DNA of 20,200 bases from a bacterium (GTDB lineage: Bacteria > UBP15 > UBA6099 > DSWB01). Location: NCBI GenBank assembly GCA_020061125.1, contig JAGUYV010000321.1:1-20200 (forward strand), written 5' to 3'. Under the pieces are notes generated by a model that was given only the letters and a program-made list of their open reading frames with translations, searched no databases and was not told the DNA's origin. Shown one piece after another: positions 1 to 6,598 of the stretch (positions are counted from its first letter, which is position 1; each line of letters begins with the position of its first letter). Position numbers and translations under genes: made by a program.

Positions 1-1151
1 GCGGCCAGGCCGAAGTGCGTGGTGCTGGCCGCGCGGATGCTGCATTCCAGGTTGCTCAACCCGCTGCCGTAAAGCAACTGCGCGGCCTGCGCCCGGTGGT
101 CATCGGGCGCGGGGGAGGAACCCAGCAGGGCCTCGGCCGCGCGTTCCATGCGCCGCGCGTGCTGGTGCATGGTCCACAGCGGGTAGTTGATCCATTTTTC
201 GCTCCACGAGTTGAAGCCCGTGTGCGAACCGTCGGCCGTGTCCAGATCAATGCGGATCTCGCCAACCGGCGGGTTGCTGTCTATGTAATCCCCGAGGGTT
301 CCGAATTCCACGAAGTCCAGCCGGTTCACGACCTCGATGTACTCGTCGAGTCCGCGGGTGTTGGGCACGCGGTCGAAGATGCGCGGCAGGCCCAGGCCGG
401 TCCACAGCTTGGCGTCCGCGTCCATGTTGATGTACACCATGGCGTTGCCGGGGATGAGGCCCTGTTTCTGGTGCTTGCGGATTTTTTCGAGCCACATTTC
501 CAGGGAGAGGTTGTCGAGGATGTCGCCCTGGCTGTACATGGGCATGACAAGAAAATCCTCGCCAGAGACCGGGCATGTGAGCTTGAGGGGGTTGTAGCGC
601 TCGTTGGGCGAGAGGCGCGGCACGAAATTGCGAAGCGCATCGAACGGCACCGCGCTGTAGAACATGCAGATGGCCTTGAGGCCGCACTGCTTGAACACCG
701 GGATCGCGCCGTGGGTGAACATGGTTTCCTGTGAGCGGATCACGGGCGAATACTTGCCGAACAGGTCCCGCGCGCCAGAACCCCAGGGGTTGGAGATGGC
801 GCGCTCCACAGAGAGGCGCAGTTCGTCACGCGTCATCCACGCCACGGACCCGTTGTTCCAGTTGTCTATGATGGCCTCGTCGGGACCGTCCTTGATGCGG
901 TGCGAGATGGCGTCGAGCAGCTCGGGCGCAAACCGTTTCATGCAATGCTGCACGGACCAGAAATGGTCGAAGTCCCATGTGCCGCGCGCGTCCAGCCCGC
1001 GCCGGTTCGCCCGGTTCAAAATGTCCACGATGCCCCGGATCACCACGCTGTCGTATCCAAAGCCCGTGTCGTCGTTGCGGTCGCCCCGGTACGAGTGGTT
1101 GTAGTTCACATGAAACCCGAGGCACAGATAAATTTTCTGGTCTTTCAGCAT
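1..1151 (-). CDS. Glycoside hydrolase/deacetylase-fold protein (GH38/GH57-like), 3' end outside window
   Basis: An open minus-strand frame runs from the ATG at 1151 to the window edge, giving 383 residues with no stop, so the C-terminus is missing. It opens with MLKDQKIYLCLGFHVNYNHS, a short beta strand followed by a His-rich loop. Later come GTWDFDHFW, IIDNWNNGS, QETMFTHGAIPVFKQCG, VYINMDADAK and a helical part with ARRMERAAEALL. This order (N-terminal His/Asp barrel, then a helical middle) recalls the GH38/GH57 glycoside hydrolase/deacetylase superfamily, whose members use an acidic nucleophile, in GH38 also a metal. I infer a carbohydrate-active enzyme but cannot name the substrate. There is no signal peptide, so it is probably cytoplasmic. 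AGGA lies 7 bases before the ATG. It is divergent from thrS with its own promoter and a possible operator. Confidence 0.6.
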   Translation of the reverse strand, partial: MLKDQKIYLCLGFHVNYNHSYRGDRNDDTGFGYDSVVIRGIVDILNRANRRGLDARGTWDFDHFWSVQHCMKRFAPELLDAISHRIKDGPDEAIIDNWNNGSVAWMTRDELRLSVERAISNPWGSGARDLFGKYSPVIRSQETMFTHGAIPVFKQCGLKAICMFYSAVPFDALRNFVPRLSPNERYNPLKLTCPVSGEDFLVMPMYSQGDILDNLSLEMWLEKIRKHQKQGLIPGNAMVYINMDADAKLWTGLGLPRIFDRVPNTRGLDEYIEVVNRLDFVEFGTLGDYIDSNPPVGEIRIDLDTADGSHTGFNSWSEKWINYPLWTMHQHARRMERAAEALLGSSPAPDDHRAQAAQLLYGSGLSNLECSIRAASTTHFGLA

Positions 1152-1183
1152 GAGGCGATCCTGGCCCGTAACTCCGCGCGCGC

Positions 1184-1205
1184 CGCTCCGCCGAAGATCG
1201 GAGCG
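1184..1205 (-). promoter_or_regulatory. Hairpin in the leader of the hydrolase gene
   Basis: A perfect 7-bp inverted repeat (CGCTCCG/CGGAGCG) with an 8-base loop lies 33-54 bases upstream of the hydrolase ATG, inside its predicted leader. No T-run follows on either strand, so it is not a standard terminator. It could stabilise the mRNA or bind a regulator. Confidence 0.35.
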
Positions 1206-1291
1206 GGGCCGGAAAGAAAGATTTTCAACAGGATTTCCATCTGGTTCCGATCATTTCATGGGACAATGGAACTGGTCCCGGCAAGAACTAA

Positions 1292-1321
1292 AGTGTACAC
1301 GCGCGCGCGTTGATTTGTCAA
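1292..1321 (-). promoter_or_regulatory. sigma70-type promoter for the hydrolase gene
   Basis: On the minus strand a consensus -35 TTGACA (1321-1316) is followed after 18 bases by TACACT (1297-1292), a 4/6 match to the -10. It predicts a leader of about 130 bases. The -35 lies inside an inverted repeat. Confidence 0.5.
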
Positions 1322-1323
1322 CG
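1308..1323. promoter_or_regulatory. Inverted repeat over the -35 box, possible operator
   Basis: CGTTGA-TTTG-TCAACG is a perfect 6-bp inverted repeat with a 4-base spacer. It covers the -35 of the hydrolase promoter and lies 40 bp from the -35 of the divergent thrS promoter. A repressor bound here would block the hydrolase promoter. The regulator is not in the window. Confidence 0.4.
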
Positions 1324-1363
1324 AATACGGCGCGCCCGCGCCGCGCATTATTCCTTATTATCT

Positions 1364-1392
1364 CTGGCATCATACCGGGCCGGGGCTATAAT
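1364..1392 (+). promoter_or_regulatory. sigma70-type promoter for thrS
   Basis: CTGGCA (1364-1369, 4/6) is separated by 17 bases from a perfect TATAAT (1387-1392). Transcription would start near 1399, giving a leader of about 50 bases. I see no T-box and no tRNA-like operator in that leader. Confidence 0.65.
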
Positions 1393-1451
1393 AGACAAGG
1401 CGTTTCAGCGCGTTCCGGCGCTGCGCTTTTTGCCGAAAGGAGACCAATGCA

Positions 1452-3173
1452 ATGAGCAGTGATGCGGACCTTCACGCCCTGCGGCACAGCGCGTCGCACA
1501 TCATGGCCCAGGCCGTGCGAAAGCTGTTTCCCAATGTAAAACTCGGAATCGGACCCGCCATCGAGGACGGGTTCTATTATGATTTCAAAACCGGCACGCC
1601 CTTCACCACCGACGATCTCAAAAAAATTGAAACCGAAATGAAAAGCATTATCAAGAGCAAGGAAGCATTCGAGCGCTTTGAGTTGTCCTATGGCGAAGCA
1701 AAGGAATTCCTTGCAAAGCAGAACGAGCCGTTGAAACTCGAACTCCTCGAAGACCACAGGGACGAAACCATCTCGTTTTATCGCAACGGCGATTTCACGG
1801 ACCTGTGCGCCGGGCCGCACCTGGAGCACACAGGACAACTCAAGGCGTTCAAGCTCTTGAGCGTGGCCGGGGCCTATTGGCGCGGGGACGAAAAAAACGA
1901 AATGCTCCAGCGCATCTATGGCACGGCGTTCGCCACCAAAGACGATTTGCAGGCGTATCTCACCCAGCTCGAAGAAGCCGAAAAGCGGGACCACCGCAAA
2001 CTGGGCGCGGAACTGGATCTGTTCAGCATCCACCACAAGGAAGCCGGCCCGGGCCTCATCTACTGGCACCCCCGCGGCAGCATCGTGCGCCGCGTCATCG
2101 AGGATTTCTGGAAAAACACCCACGAAGACCACGGTTATCAGCTCGTGTACACGCCCCACCTGGTCAAGGTGGACATGTGGAAGACCTCCGGCCACTACCA
2201 GATGCAGTATCCCATGTACTTCACGGAAATTGACGGCGACGAGTACGGGGTCAAGCCCATGAACTGCCCGGGCCACATCATGATCTACAAGACCCAGACC
2301 CGCAGCTACCGCGACCTGCCCATCCGCCAGGCCGAAATGGGCACCGTATACCGGCACGAAAAATCCGGCGTGCTTCACGGCATGCTGCGCGTGCGCGGCT
2401 TCACCCAGGACGACGCCCATGTGTTCTGCACGCCCGCGCAACTGCTCGACGAGATGCTCGGCATCCTCGGTCTCATTGACACCATTCTGGGTACCTTCGG
2501 ATTCCAGTACCAGGCTTACTTGAGCACGCGCCCCGAGAAGTCCGTGGGCAGCGACGAAAACTGGGAGATGGCCACCAACGCCCTGCGCGAGGCCCTGGAC
2601 AAAAAAGGGCTGCCCTACATCGAGGACCCGGGCGAAGGCGTGTTCTACGGACCCAAAATTGACTTCAAAATCAAGGACGCCATCGGCCGCACCTGGCAGC
2701 TTTCCACGGTGCAGGTGGACTTCAACCTGCCCGAGCGGTTCGACATGCGCTTCATTGACAGCGACGGCGAGCAGAAGCACCCGGTCATGATCCACCGCGC
2801 CATCTTCGGCTCGTTCGAGCGCTTTATGGGCATCCTGATCGAGCATTTCGCGGGCGCATTCCCCATCTGGTGCGCACCCGAGCAGGCCATCGTGATTCCC
2901 ATCGCGGACCGGCACCTGGACTACTGCAAAGAAGTCGCCAAAAAGATCCGCGCCGCGGGCCTGCGCGCCGTGGTGGACGAACGCAATGAAAAACTCGGCT
3001 ACAAGATCCGATCGGCACAGAAACAGAAAATTCCGTACATGCTCGTGGCCGGGGACAAGGAAGTCGAGGAGGGCAGGGTGTCCGTGCGCACCAGGGCCGA
3101 AGGGGACCAGGGCGCGGCACCGGTGCAGGAGGTCATAGACGCCATTCTCGCCCAGGTCAGGGAGTTCAAATAA
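1452..3173 (+). CDS. thrS: Threonyl-tRNA synthetase lacking the TGS domain
   Basis: This class II synthetase attaches threonine to tRNA-Thr in the cytoplasm. The 573 residues begin directly in the editing domain: HSASH (His12, His16) and DLCAGPH (Cys119, His123) form its metal/editing site. The catalytic core has PMNCPGH, motif 2 YRHEKSGVLHGMLRVRGF and motif 3 HRAIFGSFERF, with the expected zinc ligands Cys272, His323 and His448. The anticodon-binding domain fills roughly residues 476-573. The usual enzyme is about 640 residues, and the roughly 60-residue N-terminal TGS domain is absent. AAAGGAG at 1436-1442 lies 9 bases before ATG 1452. An earlier ATG at 1447 gives only Met-Gln-stop, and no upstream frame could encode TGS. 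A terminator follows the gene. Confidence 0.97.
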   Translation: MSSDADLHALRHSASHIMAQAVRKLFPNVKLGIGPAIEDGFYYDFKTGTPFTTDDLKKIETEMKSIIKSKEAFERFELSYGEAKEFLAKQNEPLKLELLEDHRDETISFYRNGDFTDLCAGPHLEHTGQLKAFKLLSVAGAYWRGDEKNEMLQRIYGTAFATKDDLQAYLTQLEEAEKRDHRKLGAELDLFSIHHKEAGPGLIYWHPRGSIVRRVIEDFWKNTHEDHGYQLVYTPHLVKVDMWKTSGHYQMQYPMYFTEIDGDEYGVKPMNCPGHIMIYKTQTRSYRDLPIRQAEMGTVYRHEKSGVLHGMLRVRGFTQDDAHVFCTPAQLLDEMLGILGLIDTILGTFGFQYQAYLSTRPEKSVGSDENWEMATNALREALDKKGLPYIEDPGEGVFYGPKIDFKIKDAIGRTWQLSTVQVDFNLPERFDMRFIDSDGEQKHPVMIHRAIFGSFERFMGILIEHFAGAFPIWCAPEQAIVIPIADRHLDYCKEVAKKIRAAGLRAVVDERNEKLGYKIRSAQKQKIPYMLVAGDKEVEEGRVSVRTRAEGDQGAAPVQEVIDAILAQVREFK

Positions 3174-3239
3174 GCCGGGCGGCATCTTGAGGATGCGTCA
3201 AATTTTTCGCTTCTATTGACGAATCCGGATTGAAATCAC

Positions 3240-3268
3240 AAACCGGGCCTTCACAGCCCGGTTTTTTT
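3240..3268 (+). terminator. Rho-independent terminator of thrS
   Basis: AACCGGGC and GCCCGGTT form an 8-bp perfect stem around a 7-base loop, and an uninterrupted run of seven T ends the element. It lies 67 bp after the thrS stop and insulates it from the toxin-antitoxin block. Confidence 0.92.
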
Positions 3269-3275
3269 CATCCGC

Positions 3276-3304
3276 TTTACTTAGTTCACTTAATGACTTG
3301 TAAT
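3276..3304 (+). promoter_or_regulatory. Promoter of the first toxin-antitoxin operon, probably leaderless
   Basis: TTTACT (3276-3281), a 17-base spacer and TGTAAT (3299-3304, 5/6) form a plausible promoter. The expected start of transcription, about 7 bases after the -10, coincides with the antitoxin ATG at 3311. No Shine-Dalgarno sequence precedes that ATG, which fits a leaderless mRNA. Confidence 0.5.
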
Positions 3305-3310
3305 CGAACC

Positions 3311-3550
3311 ATGATAAAGCTCAATGTGCATGAAGCCAAAACCCACCTGTCGCGGTATCTCAAGCTCATAACACGCGGCGAAACTATAATCCTCTGCAAC
3401 CGGAACCGGCCGATTGCGGAAATCCGCGCCCTGCCCGAAGATCACGGCAAGCGCCGCATAGGCCTGGCCCGCGGCCAATTCACGGTCACCGGGTCATTCT
3501 TCGAACCCCTGCCCGATGAAATGCTCGATGTGTTCAGCGGAAAAGCGTGA
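3311..3550 (+). CDS. Phd/YefM-family antitoxin
   Basis: A 79-residue protein opening MIKLNVHEAKTHLSRYL and continuing GETIILCNRNRPIAEIRAL. This is the Phd/YefM fold that binds operator DNA with its N-terminal half and neutralises a partner toxin with its C-terminal tail. The reading frame extends upstream to 3230, but that start lies before the thrS terminator hairpin and the added residues are not family-like, so I use ATG 3311. The stop codon overlaps the toxin start (TGATG), so the two are translationally coupled. Such pairs repress their own promoter. Confidence 0.88.
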   Translation: MIKLNVHEAKTHLSRYLKLITRGETIILCNRNRPIAEIRALPEDHGKRRIGLARGQFTVTGSFFEPLPDEMLDVFSGKA

Positions 3551-3936
3551 TGGACATATTGCTCGATACATGCGCATTTTTATGGATCATTTCCGGCGAT
3601 TCGTGCATATCAGAAACCGCCAGGCGCGCATACATGGATCCCGAAAACAAGGTGTTTTTGAGTTCCATATCCGCCTGTGAGATCGCCATGAAATGCGGAC
3701 TCGGCAGACTGGCGCTGCCGGTCCCGGCGGATGTGTTCGTTCCGGAACAGCGCGACAGGCACGGCGTCTCCCCGCTGCCGTTGCAGGAAGACGCCGCGCT
3801 GCAACTGTCCCGTCTGCCCGCACTGCACCGCGACCCGTTCGATCGCAGGCTCATCTGCCAGAGCATCGCTCACGGCATGGCCATCCTCACTCCGGATGAA
3901 CGGATCCGCCAGTATCCCGTCCGGTGCCTCTGTTGA
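3550..3936 (+). CDS. PIN-domain ribonuclease toxin (VapC family)
   Basis: The 128-residue protein carries the PIN nuclease acidic set: Asp6 in LLDTCAFLW, Glu44 in SACEIAMK, Asp95/Asp98 in RDPFDRRL and Asp116 near TPDERI. These bind Mg/Mn for RNA cleavage. It overlaps the antitoxin stop by one base (ATG 3550); a GTG at 3547 would add one residue. The pairing of a Phd/YefM antitoxin with this PIN subtype is common. All catalytic positions are present, so it is probably functional. The RNA target is unknown. Confidence 0.9.
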   Translation: MDILLDTCAFLWIISGDSCISETARRAYMDPENKVFLSSISACEIAMKCGLGRLALPVPADVFVPEQRDRHGVSPLPLQEDAALQLSRLPALHRDPFDRRLICQSIAHGMAILTPDERIRQYPVRCLC

Positions 3937-3977
3937 CGCGATTCTGTCATTGTGCGTAAATTAAACTAATATTGTGC

Positions 3978-4005
3978 TTTACTTATATGCGTAAAAATAT
4001 ATAAT
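3978..4005 (+). promoter_or_regulatory. Promoter of the second toxin-antitoxin operon
   Basis: TTTACT (3978-3983), a 16-base spacer and TATAAT (4000-4005) lie in a strongly AT-rich stretch. The same 10-mer GCTTTACTTA covers the -35 here (3976-3985) and in the first operon's promoter (3274-3283). Confidence 0.6.
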
Positions 4006-4035
4006 TTAAGCGTATCCTCTGTTGCGAGGTGCTCC

Positions 4036-4239
4036 ATGCGCTCGACTATTGAAATCAACGAAAAGCTGCTCAAGGAAGCCATGCGGCTCACCAACGCGCG
4101 CACAAAAAAGGAAGTCGTCAATCTGTCACTGGAATGTCTTGTCAAAAACTATCACCGCAAAAGCCTGAAGGACAAATTTGGCAAGGTTGATCTCGGGATA
4201 AGCCTGGAAGATCTCGAAACTTGGCGGGACATGGAATAG
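4036..4239 (+). CDS. vapB: VapB-type antitoxin
   Basis: A 67-residue protein with N-terminal MRSTIEINEKLLKEAMRLTN and KKEVVNLSLECLVK, the short ribbon-helix-helix pattern of VapB antitoxins (strand of about six residues, then two helices). The C-terminal part DLGISLEDLETWRDME is acidic and would wrap around the toxin. GAGGT lies 5 bases before the ATG. The toxin starts 3 bases after the stop, so they form an operon. It probably represses its own promoter. Confidence 0.85.
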   Translation: MRSTIEINEKLLKEAMRLTNARTKKEVVNLSLECLVKNYHRKSLKDKFGKVDLGISLEDLETWRDME

Positions 4240-4242
4240 ACC

Positions 4243-4635
4243 GTGAAGCTCATAGATTCTTCGGTTTGGATTCAATACCTGAAACGGCCCGGTGACGAAT
4301 CTGTGCGCGAAACCGTAAGCCGGCTTCTTGACACGAATCAGGCCGCGGTTAATCCCGTGGTGGTCATGGAGATTCTGCGCGGCGCGCCGGGTAAAAAAGC
4401 CTTCAACGAACTGCGGGAGAATTTCAAGGCGCTGCCATTGATTCCAATCAGCGCCGCGGTCTGGGATTTGTGCTGCGAACTCGGGTTCGAGCTGAAAACC
4501 CAGGGAATAACGGTTCCATCTGCGGATCTGATAATTGCGGCGTCCGCGATTAAAAACAATGTCCCGGTTGTGCACCGAGACAGGCATTTTGAAATGATCG
4601 CCGGATGCAGTTCCTTGAAAACAGAACCTGTATAG
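4243..4635 (+). CDS. vapC: VapC PIN-domain ribonuclease toxin
   Basis: A 130-residue PIN protein starting at GTG 4243. Acidic residues Asp5 (LIDSSVW), Glu43 (VMEILRG), Asp95 (SADLIIAA) and Asp113 (HRDRHFE) match the VapC active site. VapC toxins usually cleave tRNA or rRNA; the target here cannot be read from sequence. The spacing to the antitoxin is 3 bases. It is more distant in sequence from the PIN toxin upstream than expected for a recent duplication, so the two modules were probably acquired independently. Confidence 0.9.
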   Translation: MKLIDSSVWIQYLKRPGDESVRETVSRLLDTNQAAVNPVVVMEILRGAPGKKAFNELRENFKALPLIPISAAVWDLCCELGFELKTQGITVPSADLIIAASAIKNNVPVVHRDRHFEMIAGCSSLKTEPV

Positions 4636-4674
4636 CGTTCACGGCGGTTCCGGGGGCGCGACGGAGCATTCCCC

Positions 4675-5601
4675 ATGCAAAAAAGAAAGTTCCCATTTTT
4701 CCTTCTCCCTCTGATTCTGCTCCTGTGCATTGCCGCTCCCGCGCTGTGTACGGACGGCCAGATCCGCTTCGTGCAGATTTCCGATGTGCATTTCAACCCC
4801 GAGCGCGGCAATGTCAAGGGCCGCATGGTGAAACATTCGGGCGATTTGCTGCGCGACGCCGTGCAGCAGGTCAACGCCATGCCGGACATTGATTTCGTGG
4901 TGTTCACCGGGGACCTGGTGGACCACCCCAGCGAGAAGCTGATCCAGCGGTTCGCGGCCGAAGCCAACAAGCTCAAGGCCCCGTGGTTCTATGCGCAGGG
5001 CAACCACGATGTGGGGCCGGGGTTCTCGCGAGCAAAATTCCGGCAGACCATGAATCTTTACAACAAGAACCAGCAGTCTGCGGGCGATTGCACCGTGTTC
5101 CGCGGCAAGGGTTTTCTGTTCTTTTTCATGGACGGCCCCATTGACGACGAAGTCACCTCACAGGGCCGGTTTTCCGCGGACGCGCTCGGAACCCTGTCCC
5201 GGGTCCTGGCCGAGAACCCGGACACGCCCGCGGCCGTGTTTCAGCATTTCCCGGTCGCATATCCGTTTTCGTCCAAATCGCACAGCGTGCGCAACGACGC
5301 TGAGTATCTGAAAATTCTGGATGCGCGGCCCAATGTCAAGGCCGTATTCACGGGGCATTTCCATACAACCAATGTGAAGCAGCGCAACGGCGTGGCGCAC
5401 ATTTCCACGCCCGCGCTTGTGCAGTATCCCAACGCGTTTCGCGTCGTCACCATGACCCGGCTGCCCGGAGGCGGGGTGAGCGTTTCCGGCGCGTTCGCGC
5501 AGACCCGGCTCACAAGTGTGCAGGCCGCAAGCAAGAGCGCCTCTGGAAGCTCGCACTCCGGAAAACCCCAGGACCAGGATTTCACGCTGACATTGAAATA
5601 G
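4675..5601 (+). CDS. Secreted calcineurin-like metallophosphoesterase
   Basis: The 308-residue protein starts with a signal peptide (MQKRKF, hydrophobic core to about residue 25), so it acts in the periplasm or outside. The metallophosphoesterase motifs are complete and in order: DVH (Asp37, His39), GD (Asp80), GNHD (Asn110, His111), His191 in FQHFP and GHFH (His228, His230). These bind two metal ions for phosphate ester hydrolysis. The substrate is unknown. The tail after about residue 280 is Ser/Gln-rich and probably disordered. GGAG lies 8 bases before the ATG. It starts 39 bases after vapC and may share its transcript, since I see no terminator between them. Confidence 0.92.
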   Translation: MQKRKFPFFLLPLILLLCIAAPALCTDGQIRFVQISDVHFNPERGNVKGRMVKHSGDLLRDAVQQVNAMPDIDFVVFTGDLVDHPSEKLIQRFAAEANKLKAPWFYAQGNHDVGPGFSRAKFRQTMNLYNKNQQSAGDCTVFRGKGFLFFFMDGPIDDEVTSQGRFSADALGTLSRVLAENPDTPAAVFQHFPVAYPFSSKSHSVRNDAEYLKILDARPNVKAVFTGHFHTTNVKQRNGVAHISTPALVQYPNAFRVVTMTRLPGGGVSVSGAFAQTRLTSVQAASKSASGSSHSGKPQDQDFTLTLK

Positions 5602-5709
5602 CGCGGCCCCGGGTCTTGCGCGGGGTCACAAATTAAAACAAACTATGATATTATCTTATCAGCATCCGGCGTGGCATGCGCGGCGCGCCGGGCGGAAGGA
5701 CATGGATTC

Positions 5710-6531
5710 ATGAGCGAATTGAAGCAGCAGATCGAACTGGCCGTGCAGGCCATTCGCAAGGAAACGGATTTCGCGCCGCGGATCGGCATCATCCTCGGCA
5801 CCGGGCTTGGAGGAGTCGCCAGAGAGATACAGGCCGAGAAGACCATCGAATATGCGCGCATTCCGGGATTTCCCCGGCCCACCATGGAGGACCACGCGGG
5901 CATCCTGCACTTCGGGCGGCTCGAAGGCCAGCCCATCGTGGCCATGCAGGGCCGGTTCCATCTGTACGAGGGCTACTCCCCGGCGCAGATCACATTCCCC
6001 GTGCGAGTGCTCAAAGCCCTGGGCATTGACACGCTCGTGGTGAGCAACGCGGCCGGCGGCATCAACCGCAAGTTCCAGGCCGGCGATCTGATGATCCTGG
6101 ACGATCACATCAACTTCATGGGCGTGAACCCGCTCGTGGGCGCCAACGACGACACCCTCGGCCCGCGGTTCCCTGACATGAGCGAGCCTTACGACAAAAA
6201 GCTCGTGGCGCTGGGAATGGACATTGCCCTGGCCCAGGGCTTCCGCTGCCACCGGGGAACCTACATCGCGGTCACTGGTCCGTGCCTGGAAACCGCGGCC
6301 GAGTACCGCATGTTCGGCGTGATGCAGGCAGACGCCGTGGGCATGAGCACTGTGCCCGAGGTCATCGTGGCCAAACACGCGGGCCTGCGCGTATTTGGCG
6401 TATCAGTCATCACCGATATGTGCATTCCCGAGACGCTCAAGCCCGCGGACATCAGTGAAATCATCGCCATCGCCAACGAGGCCGAACCCAGGCTCACGCA
6501 GCTCATTCTGCGGCTCATTTCAAAAATGTAA
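5710..6531 (+). CDS. punA: Purine nucleoside phosphorylase (trimeric family)
   Basis: This enzyme splits purine nucleosides with phosphate for purine salvage. The 273 residues carry the family's signatures: GIILGTGLGG (residues 26-35, phosphate site), DHAGILHFG, GRFHLYEGY (81-89), VSNAAGG, VTGPCLETAAEYR (Glu194, base contact) and GMSTVPEVIVA. The base-pocket residue that is Asn in human PNP (Asn243) is Asp236 here (VSVITD). GGAAGGA at 5694-5700 is 9 bases before ATG 5710. An upstream in-frame GTG at 5671 would add 13 residues without family similarity. An ATG at 5702 gives only a three-residue peptide whose stop overlaps the true start. Upstream is an AT-rich stretch with TATGAT but no clear -35. 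Confidence 0.93.
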   Translation: MSELKQQIELAVQAIRKETDFAPRIGIILGTGLGGVAREIQAEKTIEYARIPGFPRPTMEDHAGILHFGRLEGQPIVAMQGRFHLYEGYSPAQITFPVRVLKALGIDTLVVSNAAGGINRKFQAGDLMILDDHINFMGVNPLVGANDDTLGPRFPDMSEPYDKKLVALGMDIALAQGFRCHRGTYIAVTGPCLETAAEYRMFGVMQADAVGMSTVPEVIVAKHAGLRVFGVSVITDMCIPETLKPADISEIIAIANEAEPRLTQLILRLISKM

Positions 6532-6547
6532 GCCGCTATGCTATAAT
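6519..6547 (+). promoter_or_regulatory. Promoter of the outer-membrane gene pair
   Basis: TTCAAA (6519-6524, 4/6), a 17-base spacer and a perfect TATAAT (6542-6547) straddle the stop codon of the phosphorylase gene. It lies 51 bp before the GTG start at 6599. I see no terminator between the two genes, so read-through is also possible. Confidence 0.6.
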
Positions 6548-6598
6548 TTTTTTGAATTTTCGCGGACCGCAGGCAATGCTGAACTATTGGGGGTTCTT

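Noticed and set aside
1386-3185. A 599-codon open frame antisense to the whole of thrS
   Set aside because: It mirrors the codons of a certain gene, has no ribosome binding site or domain, and such antisense frames are common in GC-rich DNA because few TTA/CTA/TCA triplets occur.
3230-3310. Upstream extension of the first antitoxin to 3230
   Set aside because: It would start before the thrS terminator hairpin and adds residues unlike the family.
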